Made by a program: the position numbers and the translations under genes
The notes under the pieces: model-generated
What the model saw: only the letters and a program-made list of their open reading frames with translations
Database searches by the model: none
Told to the model about the DNA's origin: nothing
In this document: positions 39,871 through 51,997 of the stretch, one piece after another
Numbering within the stretch: the first letter of the stretch is position 1
Layout: each line of letters opens with the position of its first letter
Origin: Pseudomonadaceae bacterium
GTDB taxonomy: Bacteria; Pseudomonadota; Gammaproteobacteria; Pseudomonadales; Pseudomonadaceae
Assembly (NCBI GenBank): GCA_019747075.1
Contig: JAIERF010000115.1
Span: 1 to 63,318, forward strand
Reading direction: 5' to 3'
DNA length: 63,318 nt

Positions 39871-39975
39871 ATGGCAAGCCATCCTTGGCTTGTATGGATG
39901 TCCGGCCCGGCCATTCATGGCCGGTCGTTCGCCGGGTCAACGCATGCGTTGACTGTTTCTGGAAAAGAAGGGGGC

Positions 39976-41421
39976 TCAACCTTCCAGCTTCTTCTTCAGT
40001 AGCTCGTTGACTTGGCCGGGGTTGGCCTTGCCTTTCGAGGCCTTCATGGCCTGGCCGACGAAGAAGCCGAACATCTTGCCGCGCTTGGCTTCGTCGCTGG
40101 CGCGGTATTGCTCAACCTGCTCGGCGTTGGCGGCCAGCACTTCGTCGAGCATCGACTCGATGGCGCCGCTGTCGGTGACCTGCTTGAGGCCTTTGGCCTC
40201 GATCACCTGATCGGCGCTGCCTTCGCCGTTGGCCATGGCTTCAAAGACCATCTTGGCGATCTTGCCGCTGATGGTGTTGTCTTTGATGCGCAGGATCATG
40301 CCGCCCAGTTGCTCGGCAGACACCGGCGATTGTTCGATCTCCAGGTTGCCGCTGTTGAGCAGGCTGGACAGTTCACCCATCACCCAGTTGGCGGCCAACT
40401 TGGCGTCGCCACACACCGCGTTTACGGCTTCGAAGTAGTTGGCCAGTTCGCGGCTGGCGGCCAGCACATCGGCGTCGTAGGCGGACAGGCCAAACTCGGC
40501 CTGGAAGCGCTCGCGCTTCTGCACCGGCAGCTCCGGCAGGGTGGCGCGAACTTCGTCGAGGAAGCTCTGCTCGATCACCACCGGCAACAGGTCGGGGCAA
40601 GGGAAGTAACGGTAGTCGTTGGCTTCTTCCTTGCTGCGCATGGAGCGCGTCTGGTCCTTGTTTGGGTCGTACAGACGGGTTTCCTGCACCACCTTGCCGC
40701 CGTCTTCGATCAGCTCGATCTGGCGCTGCACTTCGTGGTTGATGGCTTTTTCGATAAAGCGGAACGAGTTGACGTTCTTGATCTCGGCACGGGTGCCGAA
40801 CTCGGCCTGGCCGACCGGGCGCACCGAGACGTTGCAGTCGCAGCGCAGCGAGCCTTCGGCCATGTTGCCGTCGCAGATGTCGAGGTAGCGCACCAGCGCG
40901 TGCATGGCTTTGACGTAGGCCACGGCTTCCTTGGCGGAACGGATGTCCGGCTCGGAGACGATCTCCAGCAGCGGCGTGCCGGCACGGTTGAGGTCAATGC
41001 CGCTCATGCCGTGGAAGTCTTCGTGCAGGCTCTTGCCGGCATCTTCTTCCAGGTGCGCGCGGGTGATGCCGATGCGCTTTTGGGTACCGTCTTCCAGGGT
41101 AATGTCGAGGAAGCCCTTGCCGACGATGGGGTGATCCATCTGGCTGGTCTGGTAGCCCTTGGGCAGGTCCGGATAGAAGTAGTTCTTGCGGGCAAAGATG
41201 TTCTTGCCGGCGATTTCGGCGTCAATCGCCAGGCCGAATTTGCAGGCCATGCGCACGGCTTCGGCGTTGAGCACCGGCAGGGTGCCGGGCATGCCGAGGT
41301 CGATCAGGCTGGCCTGGGTGTTGGGCTCGGCGCCAAAGGTGATGGCGCTGGCCGAAAAAATCTTCGATTGGGTGCTGAGCTGGGCGTGGATTTCCAGGCC
41401 GATTACGGTTTCCCATTGCAT
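39976..41421 (-). CDS. gatB: Asp-tRNA(Asn)/Glu-tRNA(Gln) amidotransferase subunit GatB
   Basis: [38 protein letters not shown]. Confidence 0.97.
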   Translation of the reverse strand: MQWETVIGLEIHAQLSTQSKIFSASAITFGAEPNTQASLIDLGMPGTLPVLNAEAVRMACKFGLAIDAEIAGKNIFARKNYFYPDLPKGYQTSQMDHPIVGKGFLDITLEDGTQKRIGITRAHLEEDAGKSLHEDFHGMSGIDLNRAGTPLLEIVSEPDIRSAKEAVAYVKAMHALVRYLDICDGNMAEGSLRCDCNVSVRPVGQAEFGTRAEIKNVNSFRFIEKAINHEVQRQIELIEDGGKVVQETRLYDPNKDQTRSMRSKEEANDYRYFPCPDLLPVVIEQSFLDEVRATLPELPVQKRERFQAEFGLSAYDADVLAASRELANYFEAVNAVCGDAKLAANWVMGELSSLLNSGNLEIEQSPVSAEQLGGMILRIKDNTISGKIAKMVFEAMANGEGSADQVIEAKGLKQVTDSGAIESMLDEVLAANAEQVEQYRASDEAKRGKMFGFFVGQAMKASKGKANPGQVNELLKKKLEG

Positions 41422-41432
41422 GTTGGTCGTCC

Positions 41433-42890
41433 TCAGAATCCGCTCGGGGCTTGGGTATGCCAGTCAGTCACCTGTTGGTACTGATGGGCGACGTTGAGCA
41501 AGCGGCCTTCCTGGAAGTACGGCGCGAGCAGTTGCACGCCCACTGGCAAGCCATCGACAAAACCAGCCGGCATCGACAGGCCGGGGATGCCGGCGAGGTT
41601 GGCGGTGATGGTGTAGATGTCTTCCAAGTACTGGGCGACTGGATCGTTGTTCTTCTCGCCCAGTTTCCAGGCCAGGTTCGGCGTGGTTGGGCCGAGGATC
41701 ACGTCGACGTCATTAAAAGCTGCGACGAAGTCGTTCTTGATCAGGCGGCGAATCTTCTGTGCCTTAAGGTAGTAGGCGTCGTAGTAGCCGGCGGACAGCG
41801 CATAGGTGCCGACCATGATCCGGCGTTTCACTTCCGCACCGAAGCCTTCGCCACGGGAGCGCTTGTACAGGTCTTCGAGGTTGACCGGGTTCTCGCAGCG
41901 GTAGCCGAAACGCACGCCGTCGAAGCGCGACAGGTTGGAGCTGGCCTCGGCGGGGGCGATCACGTAGTAGGCGGGGATGGCGTGCTGCATATTTGGCAGC
42001 GAGATGTCCTTGACGGTGGCGCCGAGCTTTTTCAGTGCTTCGACCACCGCCATGACCTTGTCGGCGATGCGCGGGTCGAGGCCGGCACCGAAGTATTCCT
42101 TCGGCAGGCCGATGCGCAGGCCAGCCAGCGGCTGACTCAGGGCGGCCAGGTAGTCGTCGATCGGTTGATCAACGCTGGTCGAGTCTTTGGTATCGAAACC
42201 GGCCATGGCCTGCAGCAGCAAGGCGCAGTCTTCGGCGGTGCGCGCCAGTGGGCCACCCTGGTCGAGGCTGGAGGCGTAGGCAATCATGCCCCAGCGCGAC
42301 ACGCGGCCGTAGGTCGGTTTGAGGCCGGTGAGGTTGGTCAGCGCGGCGGGCTGGCGAATCGAACCGCCGGTGTCGGTGCCGGTAGCCGCCGGGATCAGGC
42401 GTGCAGCCACGGCAGCGGCCGAACCACCGCTGGAGCCGCCCGGTACGCGGGACAGGTCCCAGGGGTTTTTTACCGCACCGTAGTAGCTGGATTCGTTGGA
42501 GGAGCCCATGGCGAACTCGTCCATGTTCAGCTTGCCAAGGGTCACGGTACCGGCAGCAGCGAGCTTGTCGACCACGGTGGCGTCATAGGGCGCCTTGAAG
42601 TTGTCGAGAATCTTCGAGCCACAACTGGTGCGGATGCCCTGGGTGCAGAACAGGTCTTTATGGGCCAGCGGGGCGCCAAGCAGGGCGCCGCTTTCACCGG
42701 CGGCACGACGGCTGTCGGCGGCTTTGGCCTGGCTCATGGCCAGTTCTTCGGTGAGGCTGATAAAGCTGTTGAGTTGCGGGTCCAGCGCCTTGATGCGAGC
42801 CAGTAGGTGGCTGCTCAGTTCGCTGGCGGAAAACTCTTTGGCGGCCAGAGCGCGGGCGATCTCGGCGAGCGTCAGTTGCTGCATATCCAT
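41433..42890 (-). CDS. gatA: Asp-tRNA(Asn)/Glu-tRNA(Gln) amidotransferase subunit GatA
   Basis: Amidase signature [32 protein letters not shown]. Confidence 0.97.
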   Translation of the reverse strand: MDMQQLTLAEIARALAAKEFSASELSSHLLARIKALDPQLNSFISLTEELAMSQAKAADSRRAAGESGALLGAPLAHKDLFCTQGIRTSCGSKILDNFKAPYDATVVDKLAAAGTVTLGKLNMDEFAMGSSNESSYYGAVKNPWDLSRVPGGSSGGSAAAVAARLIPAATGTDTGGSIRQPAALTNLTGLKPTYGRVSRWGMIAYASSLDQGGPLARTAEDCALLLQAMAGFDTKDSTSVDQPIDDYLAALSQPLAGLRIGLPKEYFGAGLDPRIADKVMAVVEALKKLGATVKDISLPNMQHAIPAYYVIAPAEASSNLSRFDGVRFGYRCENPVNLEDLYKRSRGEGFGAEVKRRIMVGTYALSAGYYDAYYLKAQKIRRLIKNDFVAAFNDVDVILGPTTPNLAWKLGEKNNDPVAQYLEDIYTITANLAGIPGLSMPAGFVDGLPVGVQLLAPYFQEGRLLNVAHQYQQVTDWHTQAPSGF

Positions 42891-43177
42891 TACTCGATCA
42901 CCTTGGGAACCAGGTACAGGCCGTTTTCCACAGCCGGGGCGATGGCCTGGTAGGCCTCGCGGTGGTTGCTTTCGGTCACCGTGTCGGCGCGCAGGCGCTG
43001 GGTGGCTTCCAGCGGGTGGGCGAGGGGCTCGATGCCGTTGGTGTCGACCGCCTGCATGGCGTCGATAAGGCCGAGAATGTTGTTCAGTGTGGCGGTGGTT
43101 TGCGGAATATCGGCGTCATTCAGGCCAAGACGGGCCAGGTGAGCGATTTTTTCCACGTCGGAGCGTTCAAGCGCCAT
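42890..43177 (-). CDS. gatC: Asp-tRNA(Asn)/Glu-tRNA(Gln) amidotransferase subunit GatC
   Basis: [45 protein letters not shown]. Confidence 0.96.
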   Translation of the reverse strand: MALERSDVEKIAHLARLGLNDADIPQTTATLNNILGLIDAMQAVDTNGIEPLAHPLEATQRLRADTVTESNHREAYQAIAPAVENGLYLVPKVIE

Positions 43178-43428
43178 CGGGGGTCTCCAATTAATAAGAG
43201 CGGCCAATCAACACGCGGTGTCAGCTGGGGTTTGACGGGCTGGCCGGGCAAAGAAAAATTCGCGGAGCGAGCACGATACGCTGCTCTGGCGGTCATAAGC
43301 CGCGATGATGGGCTACAAGACCGGGGAAAAGCGGCAATCTAACATATTGGCGCCTTGCCCAAAATCCCTGTCGTTGTTAGAGTTTGCCGCACTTTTTACC
43401 CGTGCATTTATACCAGCGCGTTGCTTAG

Positions 43429-44481
<1,053 letters not shown>

Positions 44482-44497
44482 GCTGCGCGCAGCAAGA

Positions 44498-44538
44498 CAA
44501 AACGTCAGGTCGGGTTTGCTACCTCACCTGACGTTTTG
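44498..44538 (+). other. Stable intercistronic hairpin between mreB and mreC
   Basis: CAAAACGTCAGGT-N15-ACCTGACGTTTTG, 13 bp perfect. Confidence 0.75.
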
Positions 44539-44588
44539 CGTCTATTCGGGGCCTCGCGCCTGACACCTGCGGCTTTGAGGAGCTCGCC

Positions 44589-45530
44589 ATCAAACCGCTA
44601 TTTGCCAAGGGACCTTCACTGGGTGTTCGCCTGCTGGTGCTGACCGTGCTGTCGGTGGCGCTGATGCTGGTGGACGCGCGTCTCGACACCCTCAAACCGG
44701 TGCGCAGCCAGCTCGGCCTGGTGTTGACGCCGGTCTATTGGTTGGCCGACTTGCCGGTGCGTCTGTGGCAAGGGGTGACCGAGCAATTCAGCAGCCATAG
44801 CGAATTGCTCGCCGAGAACGAAAAACTCAAGGCCGAAGCCCTGTTGCTGCAGCGTCGCCTGCAGAAGCTGGCGACCCTGACCGAACAGAACGTGCGCCTG
44901 CGAGAGTTGCTTAACTCCGCGGCATTGGTGGATGACAAGGTGCTGGTCGGCGAGCTGATTGGCGTCGATCCCAATCCGTTCACCCAGCGCATCCTCATCG
45001 ACAAGGGTGAAAAAGACGGCGTCTTCCTCGGCCAGCCGGTGCTCGATGCGCGCGGCTTGATGGGCCAGGTGGTGGAAGTCATGCCCTATTCGTCGCGGGT
45101 GTTGCTGCTTACCGACACCACCCACAGCATTCCAATTCAGGTCAATCGCAATGGCCTGCGCGCCATTGCTGGCGGTACCGGCAACCCGGAACGCCTGGAA
45201 CTGCGCCATGTCGCCGATACCGCAGATGTCAAAGAGGGTGATCTGCTGGTTAGTTCCGGCCTTGGCCAGCGCTTCCCGTCGGGCTACCCGGTGGCGACGG
45301 TGACCGAGGTGATTCATGACTCCGGCCAGCCGTTTGCCATCGTTCGCGCCATGCCCACCGCCGCCTTGAACCGCAGTCGCTATGTGCTGCTGGTGTTCAC
45401 CGATGCGCGCACCCCGGAGCAGCGCGCCAGTGATGCGGCCAAGGCCCAGGAAGCGGCCGATCAGGCCGATGCTGCGGCACCGGTAGTGGCGCCATCCACA
45501 CCACCGGCCAAGCCTGCGGAGGTGCACTGA
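44589..45530 (+). CDS. mreC: Rod shape-determining protein MreC (probable AUC start)
   Basis: TTTGAGGAGCTCGCC-ATC-AAACCGCTATTTGCC gives MKPLFAKGPSLGVRLLVLTVLSVALMLV with a full TM; no ATG/GTG/TTG in frame until 44637. Confidence 0.85.
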   Translation: MKPLFAKGPSLGVRLLVLTVLSVALMLVDARLDTLKPVRSQLGLVLTPVYWLADLPVRLWQGVTEQFSSHSELLAENEKLKAEALLLQRRLQKLATLTEQNVRLRELLNSAALVDDKVLVGELIGVDPNPFTQRILIDKGEKDGVFLGQPVLDARGLMGQVVEVMPYSSRVLLLTDTTHSIPIQVNRNGLRAIAGGTGNPERLELRHVADTADVKEGDLLVSSGLGQRFPSGYPVATVTEVIHDSGQPFAIVRAMPTAALNRSRYVLLVFTDARTPEQRASDAAKAQEAADQADAAAPVVAPSTPPAKPAEVH

Positions 45531-46018
45531 TGGTTGGGCCACGTTCACGCAACCTGTGGGTTATCTGGCTCAGCTTCGCCCTGGCCTTGCTGCTGAGTGT
45601 GGCGCCGATGCCCGCCTTTATGGAGACCGGTCGCCCGCTGTGGCTGGCGCTGTTTCTCACGGCCTGGACCCTGGCGCTGCCGCACCGGGTGGGCATGACC
45701 ACGGCCTGGGTGCTGGGGCTGGCGGCGGATGTGCTGTACGGCACTTTGCTGGGGCAGAACGCGCTGATCCTGACCTTTATCACCTTCCTGGTGCTCAGCC
45801 TGCACCAACGCCTGCGCATGTTTCCCATGTGGCAGCAAAGCCTGGTGCTGCTGGTGGTGTTTGGCCTGGCGCAGCTGGTGCAGCTGTGGCTCAACGCCCT
45901 GACTGGCAACCGGCCGCCGACCTTGCTGTTTATCCTGCCGGCGCTGGTCAGTGCGCTGTTGTGGCCTTGGGTCTACACCGCGCTGCGGATCATCCGCCAG
46001 CGTTTGGGTGTCAACTAA
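45530..46018 (+). CDS. mreD: Rod shape-determining protein MreD
   Basis: Multi-TM, directly after mreC with 1-nt overlap. Confidence 0.94.
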   Translation: MVGPRSRNLWVIWLSFALALLLSVAPMPAFMETGRPLWLALFLTAWTLALPHRVGMTTAWVLGLAADVLYGTLLGQNALILTFITFLVLSLHQRLRMFPMWQQSLVLLVVFGLAQLVQLWLNALTGNRPPTLLFILPALVSALLWPWVYTALRIIRQRLGVN

Positions 46019-46054
46019 GCAGCGGCCACCGCGTCTGAACAGGGAGAGGTTCAT

Positions 46055-46657
46055 ATGAGCATGCTTTATCTGGCCTCGGGTTCACCACGGCGGCGCGAGC
46101 TGCTTGGGCAGATCGGCGTGCCGTTCAGCACCTTGCCTACCGTTATCGACGAAACGCCGTTGCCCAATGAGGCTGCCGCCGCCTATGTGCAGCGCCTGGC
46201 CTGTGCCAAGGCGCAGGCCGGGCTGGCCTCGCTTGCTGTGCCGGGCACTGCGGTGGTGCTGGGTGCCGACACCAGCGTGGTGCTGGACGGGCGGATTCTC
46301 GGCAAGCCCGAGAGTCGTGCCGAGGCGCTGAGCATGCTGGCGGCCTTGTCCGGGCAAACCCATGAGGTGTTGACCGCTGTAGCCCTGGCCAACAGTCAGC
46401 GCTGCGAGGTGCGCGTGGTCAGCAGTCAGGTCAGCTTTCGCACCTTGAGTACGGCTGAGATTGAGGCTTACTGGGCCAGCGGCGAGCCCCAGGACAAGGC
46501 CGGCAGTTATGCCATTCAGGGCCTTGGCGCGGTGTTTGTGGCTGATCTGCACGGCAGTTTTTCCGCCGTGGTCGGCCTGCCATTGTGCGAAACTGCGGCA
46601 TTGCTCGCCGATTTCGGCATCCCCTGTTGGCAGCGCCTAAGCGAGACCGTCCAATGA
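46055..46657 (+). CDS. maf: Maf family nucleotide pyrophosphatase
   Basis: [36 protein letters not shown]. Confidence 0.95.
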   Translation: MSMLYLASGSPRRRELLGQIGVPFSTLPTVIDETPLPNEAAAAYVQRLACAKAQAGLASLAVPGTAVVLGADTSVVLDGRILGKPESRAEALSMLAALSGQTHEVLTAVALANSQRCEVRVVSSQVSFRTLSTAEIEAYWASGEPQDKAGSYAIQGLGAVFVADLHGSFSAVVGLPLCETAALLADFGIPCWQRLSETVQ

Positions 46658-48111
46658 GCGAAGAGATTCTGATCAACATCACCCCCATGGAATCGCGGGT
46701 GGCGGTGGTGGAAAACGGCGTGCTGCAAGAGGTGCATGTCGAGCGCACGCAAAAGCGTGGCATCGTCGGCAATATCTACAAAGGCAAAGTCGTGCGGGTG
46801 CTGCCGGGTATGCAGGCGGCGTTCGTCGATATTGGCCTGGAGCGTGCGGCTTTTATCCATGCGGGCGAAATCTCCAGCCGTGAAGGCGCCTCCAGCGACA
46901 ATATCAGTGCCCTGGTCCACGAAGGCCAGAGCTTGGTGGTGCAGGTCACCAAGGACCCGATTGGCACCAAGGGCGCACGCCTGACCACCCAGTTGTCGAT
47001 TCCCTCGCGCTATCTGGTGTACATGCCGCGCACCAGTCATGTCGGCATCTCCCTGAAGATTGAAGAAGAGGCCGAGCGTGAACGCCTCAAGCGCGTGGTC
47101 GCCGAATGTGTCGCGTCAGAAGGCATCGTTGAAGTTGGTGGCTTTATCTTGCGCACGGCCGCCGAGGGTGCGGGTGCCGATGAAATCCTGATGGATATTC
47201 GCTACGTGCGCCGCCTCTGGGAGCAGATCCGCGGGCAGATGCAGACGGCCGCTACGCCTACGGTGATCTACGAAGACCTGAGCCTGGCCCTGCGCACCCT
47301 GCGCGACCTGGTCAGCCCGAAGATCGAGAAAATTCGCATCGACTCGCGGGAAACTTTCCAGAAGATCGTGCAGTTTGTCGAAGAACTGATGCCGGAAATT
47401 GCCGACCGCCTGGAGCATTACCCCGGCGAGCGGCCGATCTTCGACCTGTATGGCGTCGAAGACGAAGTGCAGAAGGCCCTGGAACGCAAGGTGCCGCTGA
47501 AGTCCGGCGGTTACCTGATTGTCGATCCGGCCGAGGCCATGAGCACCATCGACGTCAACACTGGCGCCTTTGTCGGTCATCGTAATCTTGAAGAAACCAT
47601 CTTCAAGACCAACCTCGAAGCCGCCATCACTATTGCTCGCCAGCTGCGCCTGCGCAACTTGGGCGGGATCATCATCATCGACTTCATCGACATGGAAGAC
47701 GAAGAGCACCAGCGCCAGGTGCTACGCACCCTGGAGAAGCAGTTGGAGCGCGATCACGCCAAGACCAATATCATCGGCATAACGGAATTGGGGTTGGTGC
47801 AGATGACCCGCAAGCGCACCCGTGAAAGCCTCGAGCAGGTGCTCTGCGAGCCGTGCAGCAGTTGTCAGGGCCGCGGCAAGCTGAAAACCCCGGAAACCAT
47901 CTGCTACGAGATCTTCCGCGAGATCCTGCGTGAAGCTCGGGCCTATCAGGCCGAGGGCTATATGGTGCTGGCCCACCAGAAAGTCATCGACCGCCTGCTG
48001 GATGAGGAGTCGGGCAATGTTGCCGACCTCGAAGCCTTTATCGGCCGCACCATCAAGTTTCAGGTCGAGGGCATGTATTCCCAGGAGCAGTACGATGTCG
48101 TTCTGCTCTAA
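46654..48111 (+). CDS. rng: Ribonuclease G
   Basis: S1 domain and [11 protein letters not shown] zinc link; ATGA overlap with maf. Confidence 0.96.
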   Translation: MSEEILINITPMESRVAVVENGVLQEVHVERTQKRGIVGNIYKGKVVRVLPGMQAAFVDIGLERAAFIHAGEISSREGASSDNISALVHEGQSLVVQVTKDPIGTKGARLTTQLSIPSRYLVYMPRTSHVGISLKIEEEAERERLKRVVAECVASEGIVEVGGFILRTAAEGAGADEILMDIRYVRRLWEQIRGQMQTAATPTVIYEDLSLALRTLRDLVSPKIEKIRIDSRETFQKIVQFVEELMPEIADRLEHYPGERPIFDLYGVEDEVQKALERKVPLKSGGYLIVDPAEAMSTIDVNTGAFVGHRNLEETIFKTNLEAAITIARQLRLRNLGGIIIIDFIDMEDEEHQRQVLRTLEKQLERDHAKTNIIGITELGLVQMTRKRTRESLEQVLCEPCSSCQGRGKLKTPETICYEIFREILREARAYQAEGYMVLAHQKVIDRLLDEESGNVADLEAFIGRTIKFQVEGMYSQEQYDVVLL

Positions 48112-48120
48112 GGCTGGCAC

Positions 48121-51100
48121 TTGATCACGCGTATGGGGTTGTGGCTGGCGCGCCTGTTGCGCATAGGCCTGACCTTGTGCGGCCTGGGCCTGGTGCTGTT
48201 GGCCCTGTATGTCAGCCTCGGTCGCGAGCTGACGCCGCTGGTGGCGGAGTATCAAACCGAGCTGGAGGTGCGCGGTCAGGCGGCGCTGGGTATGCCTTTG
48301 CGCATCGCGCGCCTGGAAGGTCGTTGGCAGGGCTTTGCCCCGGTGCTGGTGGCCCATGACGTGAGCCTCGGCGAGGCCGACAGCAGCTTACGCCTGGATC
48401 AGGTGCGGGTGATTCCGGATGTGCTCGGCAGCTTGTTGAGCATGCAGCTGAAGATTGCCGATTTGCAGATCGAAGGTCTGCAAGTGCACCTGCAGCAGGG
48501 CGAAGACGGTCAATGGACCGCTCAGGGCTTGCCGGTTCGGGCCGACGCCGAGCCGCTGGCGCCGGCGGTTATCCTCGCCAGCCTGCAGCGCATCGGCTGG
48601 CTGTCGCTGCTCAACAGTCAGGTGATTGTCCAGGCCCATGGCCAGGCGCCAGTGGCGCTCACCTATGTCAACTTCAGCCTGCGTAGCCAGGGCAGTCGCC
48701 AGCGCCTGGATGGTCGCCTGGTCTTGCCCGATGGCCAGCCGTTGGCCCTGCGGCTGAGCAGCCGTTTGCATCCCAAGGTCTGGCGCGAAGCCGAGTTGGC
48801 GCTGTACCTGAGCCTGCCGCAAAGCGACTGGGCGCGCTGGGTGCCGGCGCAGTTGACGCAGCAGTGGCGGCTTGAGCGGCTGCAGGCCGGCGGCCAGTTC
48901 TGGTTGGACTGGAGCAAGGGCAGCGTGCAACGGGCCGCCTTGCAGCTGCATGCGCCGCAGGTGGTCGGTGGCTACGCCAAGCGCCCGGCAGAGAGCCTGC
49001 AGGACCTGAGCCTGAATGCCCATTACCAGCGCACCGATACGGGCTTTCAATTGCAGGTTGATTCACTGGCCGCCACCTTGGGCGAAACGCGCTGGGGCGA
49101 CGCGCGCCTGGGGCTCGAGTATCAGGCCGAAGATGCCGAGCATCAGCTGCAGTGGAAACTGCGTGCCGATCGCTTGCACCTGACCCCGCTGGTGCCGGTG
49201 GTCAAGGCGCTGGCGCCGTTGCCGGATAACCTGGTGACCTTGCTGGACGGCCTGCAGCCCCAGGGTGCCGTGCGCAATCTGCAACTGGATTACCGGCCCC
49301 AGGCCTTGGCCGATCAGCGTCTGCAATTCAGCGCCAACCTCGATCAGGTCGGCATCAGTCCGTTCCATGGCGCGCCGGGGGCCAGCAATGTCAGTGGCAG
49401 CATCAGCGGCGACCTGGGCCAGGGCCAGTTGCGCCTGGCGGCGGATAACTTCGCCCTGGAACTGGCGCCGCTGTTTGCCAAACCCTGGCAGTACCGGCGG
49501 GCCAACGCCCTGCTGCAGTGGCGGATCAGCCCGGACGGCGTGACCATCAGCAGCCCGCTGATCCAGCTGGACGGTGAGGAAGGGCAGCTGGCCGGGGATC
49601 TGATGATTCGCCTGGCGCTCGATCCGCAGGTTGAGGACTACATGGATCTGCGGGTCGGCATCCGCGATGGCGATGCGCGTTACACCGCCAAGTACTTGCC
49701 AGGCGCGCTTAGCCCACCATTACGGGAGTGGCTGAGCACGGCCATTGTCAGCGGCAAGATCAACCAGGGGTATTTTCAGTATCAGGGCTCCCTGGCGAAA
49801 AACGCCGCGCCCACGGCCAGTACCCTCAGTTTGTTTTTTCAGGTGCAGGATGCCGAGCTGGCCTATCAGCCCGGTTGGCCGACGTTGCGCGGTGGCGCTG
49901 CGCAAGTGTTTGTCGATGATCAGGGCGTGCGGGTGCAGTTGGCCAAGGGCCAGGTGCTGGACAGCGAAGTGCGCAATGTCAGCGTCACTATTCCCCCCGC
50001 CAAGAATGGTGCTCCCGTGCGCCTGGCCCTGGACGGCGAATTGCAGAGCAGCGTGGCCGATGGCCTGAAGATCCTCCGCGAGGCACCCTTGGGTGTCGAG
50101 CAGACCTTCGCCGGCTGGCAGGGCGAGGGCGCCCTGAGCGGCCGGCTGAAACTGGATATTCCCCTGGCCGCCGGGCAGACACCGCTGGTCCAGGTGGATT
50201 TTGCGACCCAGCAGGCGCGCCTGCAGATCAGCGAGCCAGCCCTGCAACTGAATCACATCAAGGGCGCCTTTCGCTTCAACAGCGCCACCGGCCTGAGTGC
50301 GCCGGATGTGCGGGCGCAGGTCTTTGGTCGTCCCGTGCGAGCGAAAATTGTCGCCGAGGGTAAGCGCGGCCAGGCGCGCACGCGCATCGAGGCCTCTGGC
50401 CTGGTGGCCCTGAAAAGTATCAGCGACTGGCTGGCCGTCAGTCAGCCATTGCCGGCCAGTGGCGAGCTGCCTTATCGCCTGGCCCTGACCTTGGACGGTG
50501 CGGACAGCCAGCTGCGGATCGAATCGACGCTCAAGGGCCTGGCCCTCGATCTGCCGGCGCCCTTCGGCAAAACCGCCGCAGAAGCGCGTTACATCGATTG
50601 GCGCATGACCCTGCAGGGCCAGGAGCGGCGTTACTGGCTGGCCTATGAAGATCTGGCCAGCCTGGCCCTGGCGGCGCCGCCGGGTGCTTGGTCGGCCGGG
50701 CGTGGCCAACTGCAGTTGGGCAAGGGGCAGGCGACGTTGCCCAGCAGCCCTGGGCTGACCGTCGGCGGCAACCTGAGTGAGCTGGACTGGGATGTCTGGC
50801 AAGCCACGCTCAAGCGCTATGCGCCGGCGCAGAGCCCGGTGAGCAGCGACTTTATCCGCCGTGTGGCGCTCAAGGTCGGGCGCTTCCAGGGCTTCGGGGT
50901 GACCCTGGCGGGGCTGGATGCGCAATTGACTCGCGCCCAGGCCGCCTGGCAATTGCAATTGGACAGCGATCTGCTGACCGGCCAGATGCGTCTCCCCGAT
51001 GCGCCGGGTGCCACCCTGGTGGCTAATTTGACTCGCCTGCAACTGCCGGCCCGCCAACCTGTCGACCCGGCTGCACCGCCGGCACCCGATGCCCTGGCCA

Positions 51101-51930
51101 GTGTCGATCCACGGCAGATCCCGGCCGTTGATTTGACCATCGCCCAAGTGTTACAGGGCGACAGCCCGCTTGGTGCCATGTCGCTGAAAGCGCGGCCCAC
51201 CGCCGCGGGGGTCAGCTTCAGTGATCTGAGCATTGATCTCAAAGGCTTGCTGGTGACCGGCGGGCTGACGTGGGAGGGCGCACCGGGCGCTACCCGCAGC
51301 AGTTATACCGGCCGTCTCAAGGGCCAGGACCTGGCAGCCGTCCTGACCGCCTGGCAATTTGCCCCGAGTGCCACCAGTAAAAGCTTCCGCGTCGGGGTGG
51401 ACGGCAACTGGCCGGGTTCGCCGCTCAACTTCAACATGCGCCACCTGACCGGGCGGGTCGACATCCGCCTTAACAATGGCCAGTTCCTCGAGGTCAAGGG
51501 TGGCTCGGCGGCGACCCTGCGCATTTTCGGCCTGTTGAACATGAACTCCCTGGCTCGCCGCCTGCGCCTGGACTTTACTGACCTGACCGACAAGGGCCTG
51601 GCCTACGACAAGGTTGAAGGCGTCTTGCAGGGCACCGATGGCCAGTTCACCACGGCCGTACCCTTGACCCTCAAGGGGCCCTCGACCATCGTCGTCGATG
51701 GTCAAGTGAACATGCGTCAGCAGATGATCGACACGCGCATCCGGGTGACCTTGCCGGTGGCCAGTAACCTGCCGCTGGCAGCCCTGATCATTGGTGCGCC
51801 GGCAGTCGGCGGTGCCTGGTTTGTCGCCGACAAACTGCTGGGCGGCAAGATGTTCTCACTGACCAGCGTCGAATACCGTGCGGTAGGTCCGCTGGACAAT
51901 CCGACCGTCAGTTTCGTCAAACCCTTTTGA
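48121..51930 (+). CDS. YhdP family AsmA-like phospholipid transporter
   Basis: 1269-aa ORF, N-terminal TM, C-terminal DTRIRVTLPVASNLPLAALIIGAPAVGGAWFVADKLLG; located after rng; TTG 48121 or ATG 48133 start. Confidence 0.92.
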   Translation: MITRMGLWLARLLRIGLTLCGLGLVLLALYVSLGRELTPLVAEYQTELEVRGQAALGMPLRIARLEGRWQGFAPVLVAHDVSLGEADSSLRLDQVRVIPDVLGSLLSMQLKIADLQIEGLQVHLQQGEDGQWTAQGLPVRADAEPLAPAVILASLQRIGWLSLLNSQVIVQAHGQAPVALTYVNFSLRSQGSRQRLDGRLVLPDGQPLALRLSSRLHPKVWREAELALYLSLPQSDWARWVPAQLTQQWRLERLQAGGQFWLDWSKGSVQRAALQLHAPQVVGGYAKRPAESLQDLSLNAHYQRTDTGFQLQVDSLAATLGETRWGDARLGLEYQAEDAEHQLQWKLRADRLHLTPLVPVVKALAPLPDNLVTLLDGLQPQGAVRNLQLDYRPQALADQRLQFSANLDQVGISPFHGAPGASNVSGSISGDLGQGQLRLAADNFALELAPLFAKPWQYRRANALLQWRISPDGVTISSPLIQLDGEEGQLAGDLMIRLALDPQVEDYMDLRVGIRDGDARYTAKYLPGALSPPLREWLSTAIVSGKINQGYFQYQGSLAKNAAPTASTLSLFFQVQDAELAYQPGWPTLRGGAAQVFVDDQGVRVQLAKGQVLDSEVRNVSVTIPPAKNGAPVRLALDGELQSSVADGLKILREAPLGVEQTFAGWQGEGALSGRLKLDIPLAAGQTPLVQVDFATQQARLQISEPALQLNHIKGAFRFNSATGLSAPDVRAQVFGRPVRAKIVAEGKRGQARTRIEASGLVALKSISDWLAVSQPLPASGELPYRLALTLDGADSQLRIESTLKGLALDLPAPFGKTAAEARYIDWRMTLQGQERRYWLAYEDLASLALAAPPGAWSAGRGQLQLGKGQATLPSSPGLTVGGNLSELDWDVWQATLKRYAPAQSPVSSDFIRRVALKVGRFQGFGVTLAGLDAQLTRAQAAWQLQLDSDLLTGQMRLPDAPGATLVANLTRLQLPARQPVDPAAPPAPDALASVDPRQIPAVDLTIAQVLQGDSPLGAMSLKARPTAAGVSFSDLSIDLKGLLVTGGLTWEGAPGATRSSYTGRLKGQDLAAVLTAWQFAPSATSKSFRVGVDGNWPGSPLNFNMRHLTGRVDIRLNNGQFLEVKGGSAATLRIFGLLNMNSLARRLRLDFTDLTDKGLAYDKVEGVLQGTDGQFTTAVPLTLKGPSTIVVDGQVNMRQQMIDTRIRVTLPVASNLPLAALIIGAPAVGGAWFVADKLLGGKMFSLTSVEYRAVGPLDNPTVSFVKPF

Positions 51931-51997
51931 GCCTTTGCCGGCCTGAGCCCGCTGGCGATGGGGTAGCATGCATCTGTTGCCCGTGCCGGAGATTGCC

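Noticed and set aside
40012-41484. 490-aa plus-strand ORF antisense to gatB
   Set aside because: Mirror-frame artefact of GC-rich codon bias; gatB motifs are unambiguous on the minus strand.
41451-42806. 451-aa plus-strand ORF antisense to gatA
   Set aside because: Same antisense artefact; no recognisable domain.
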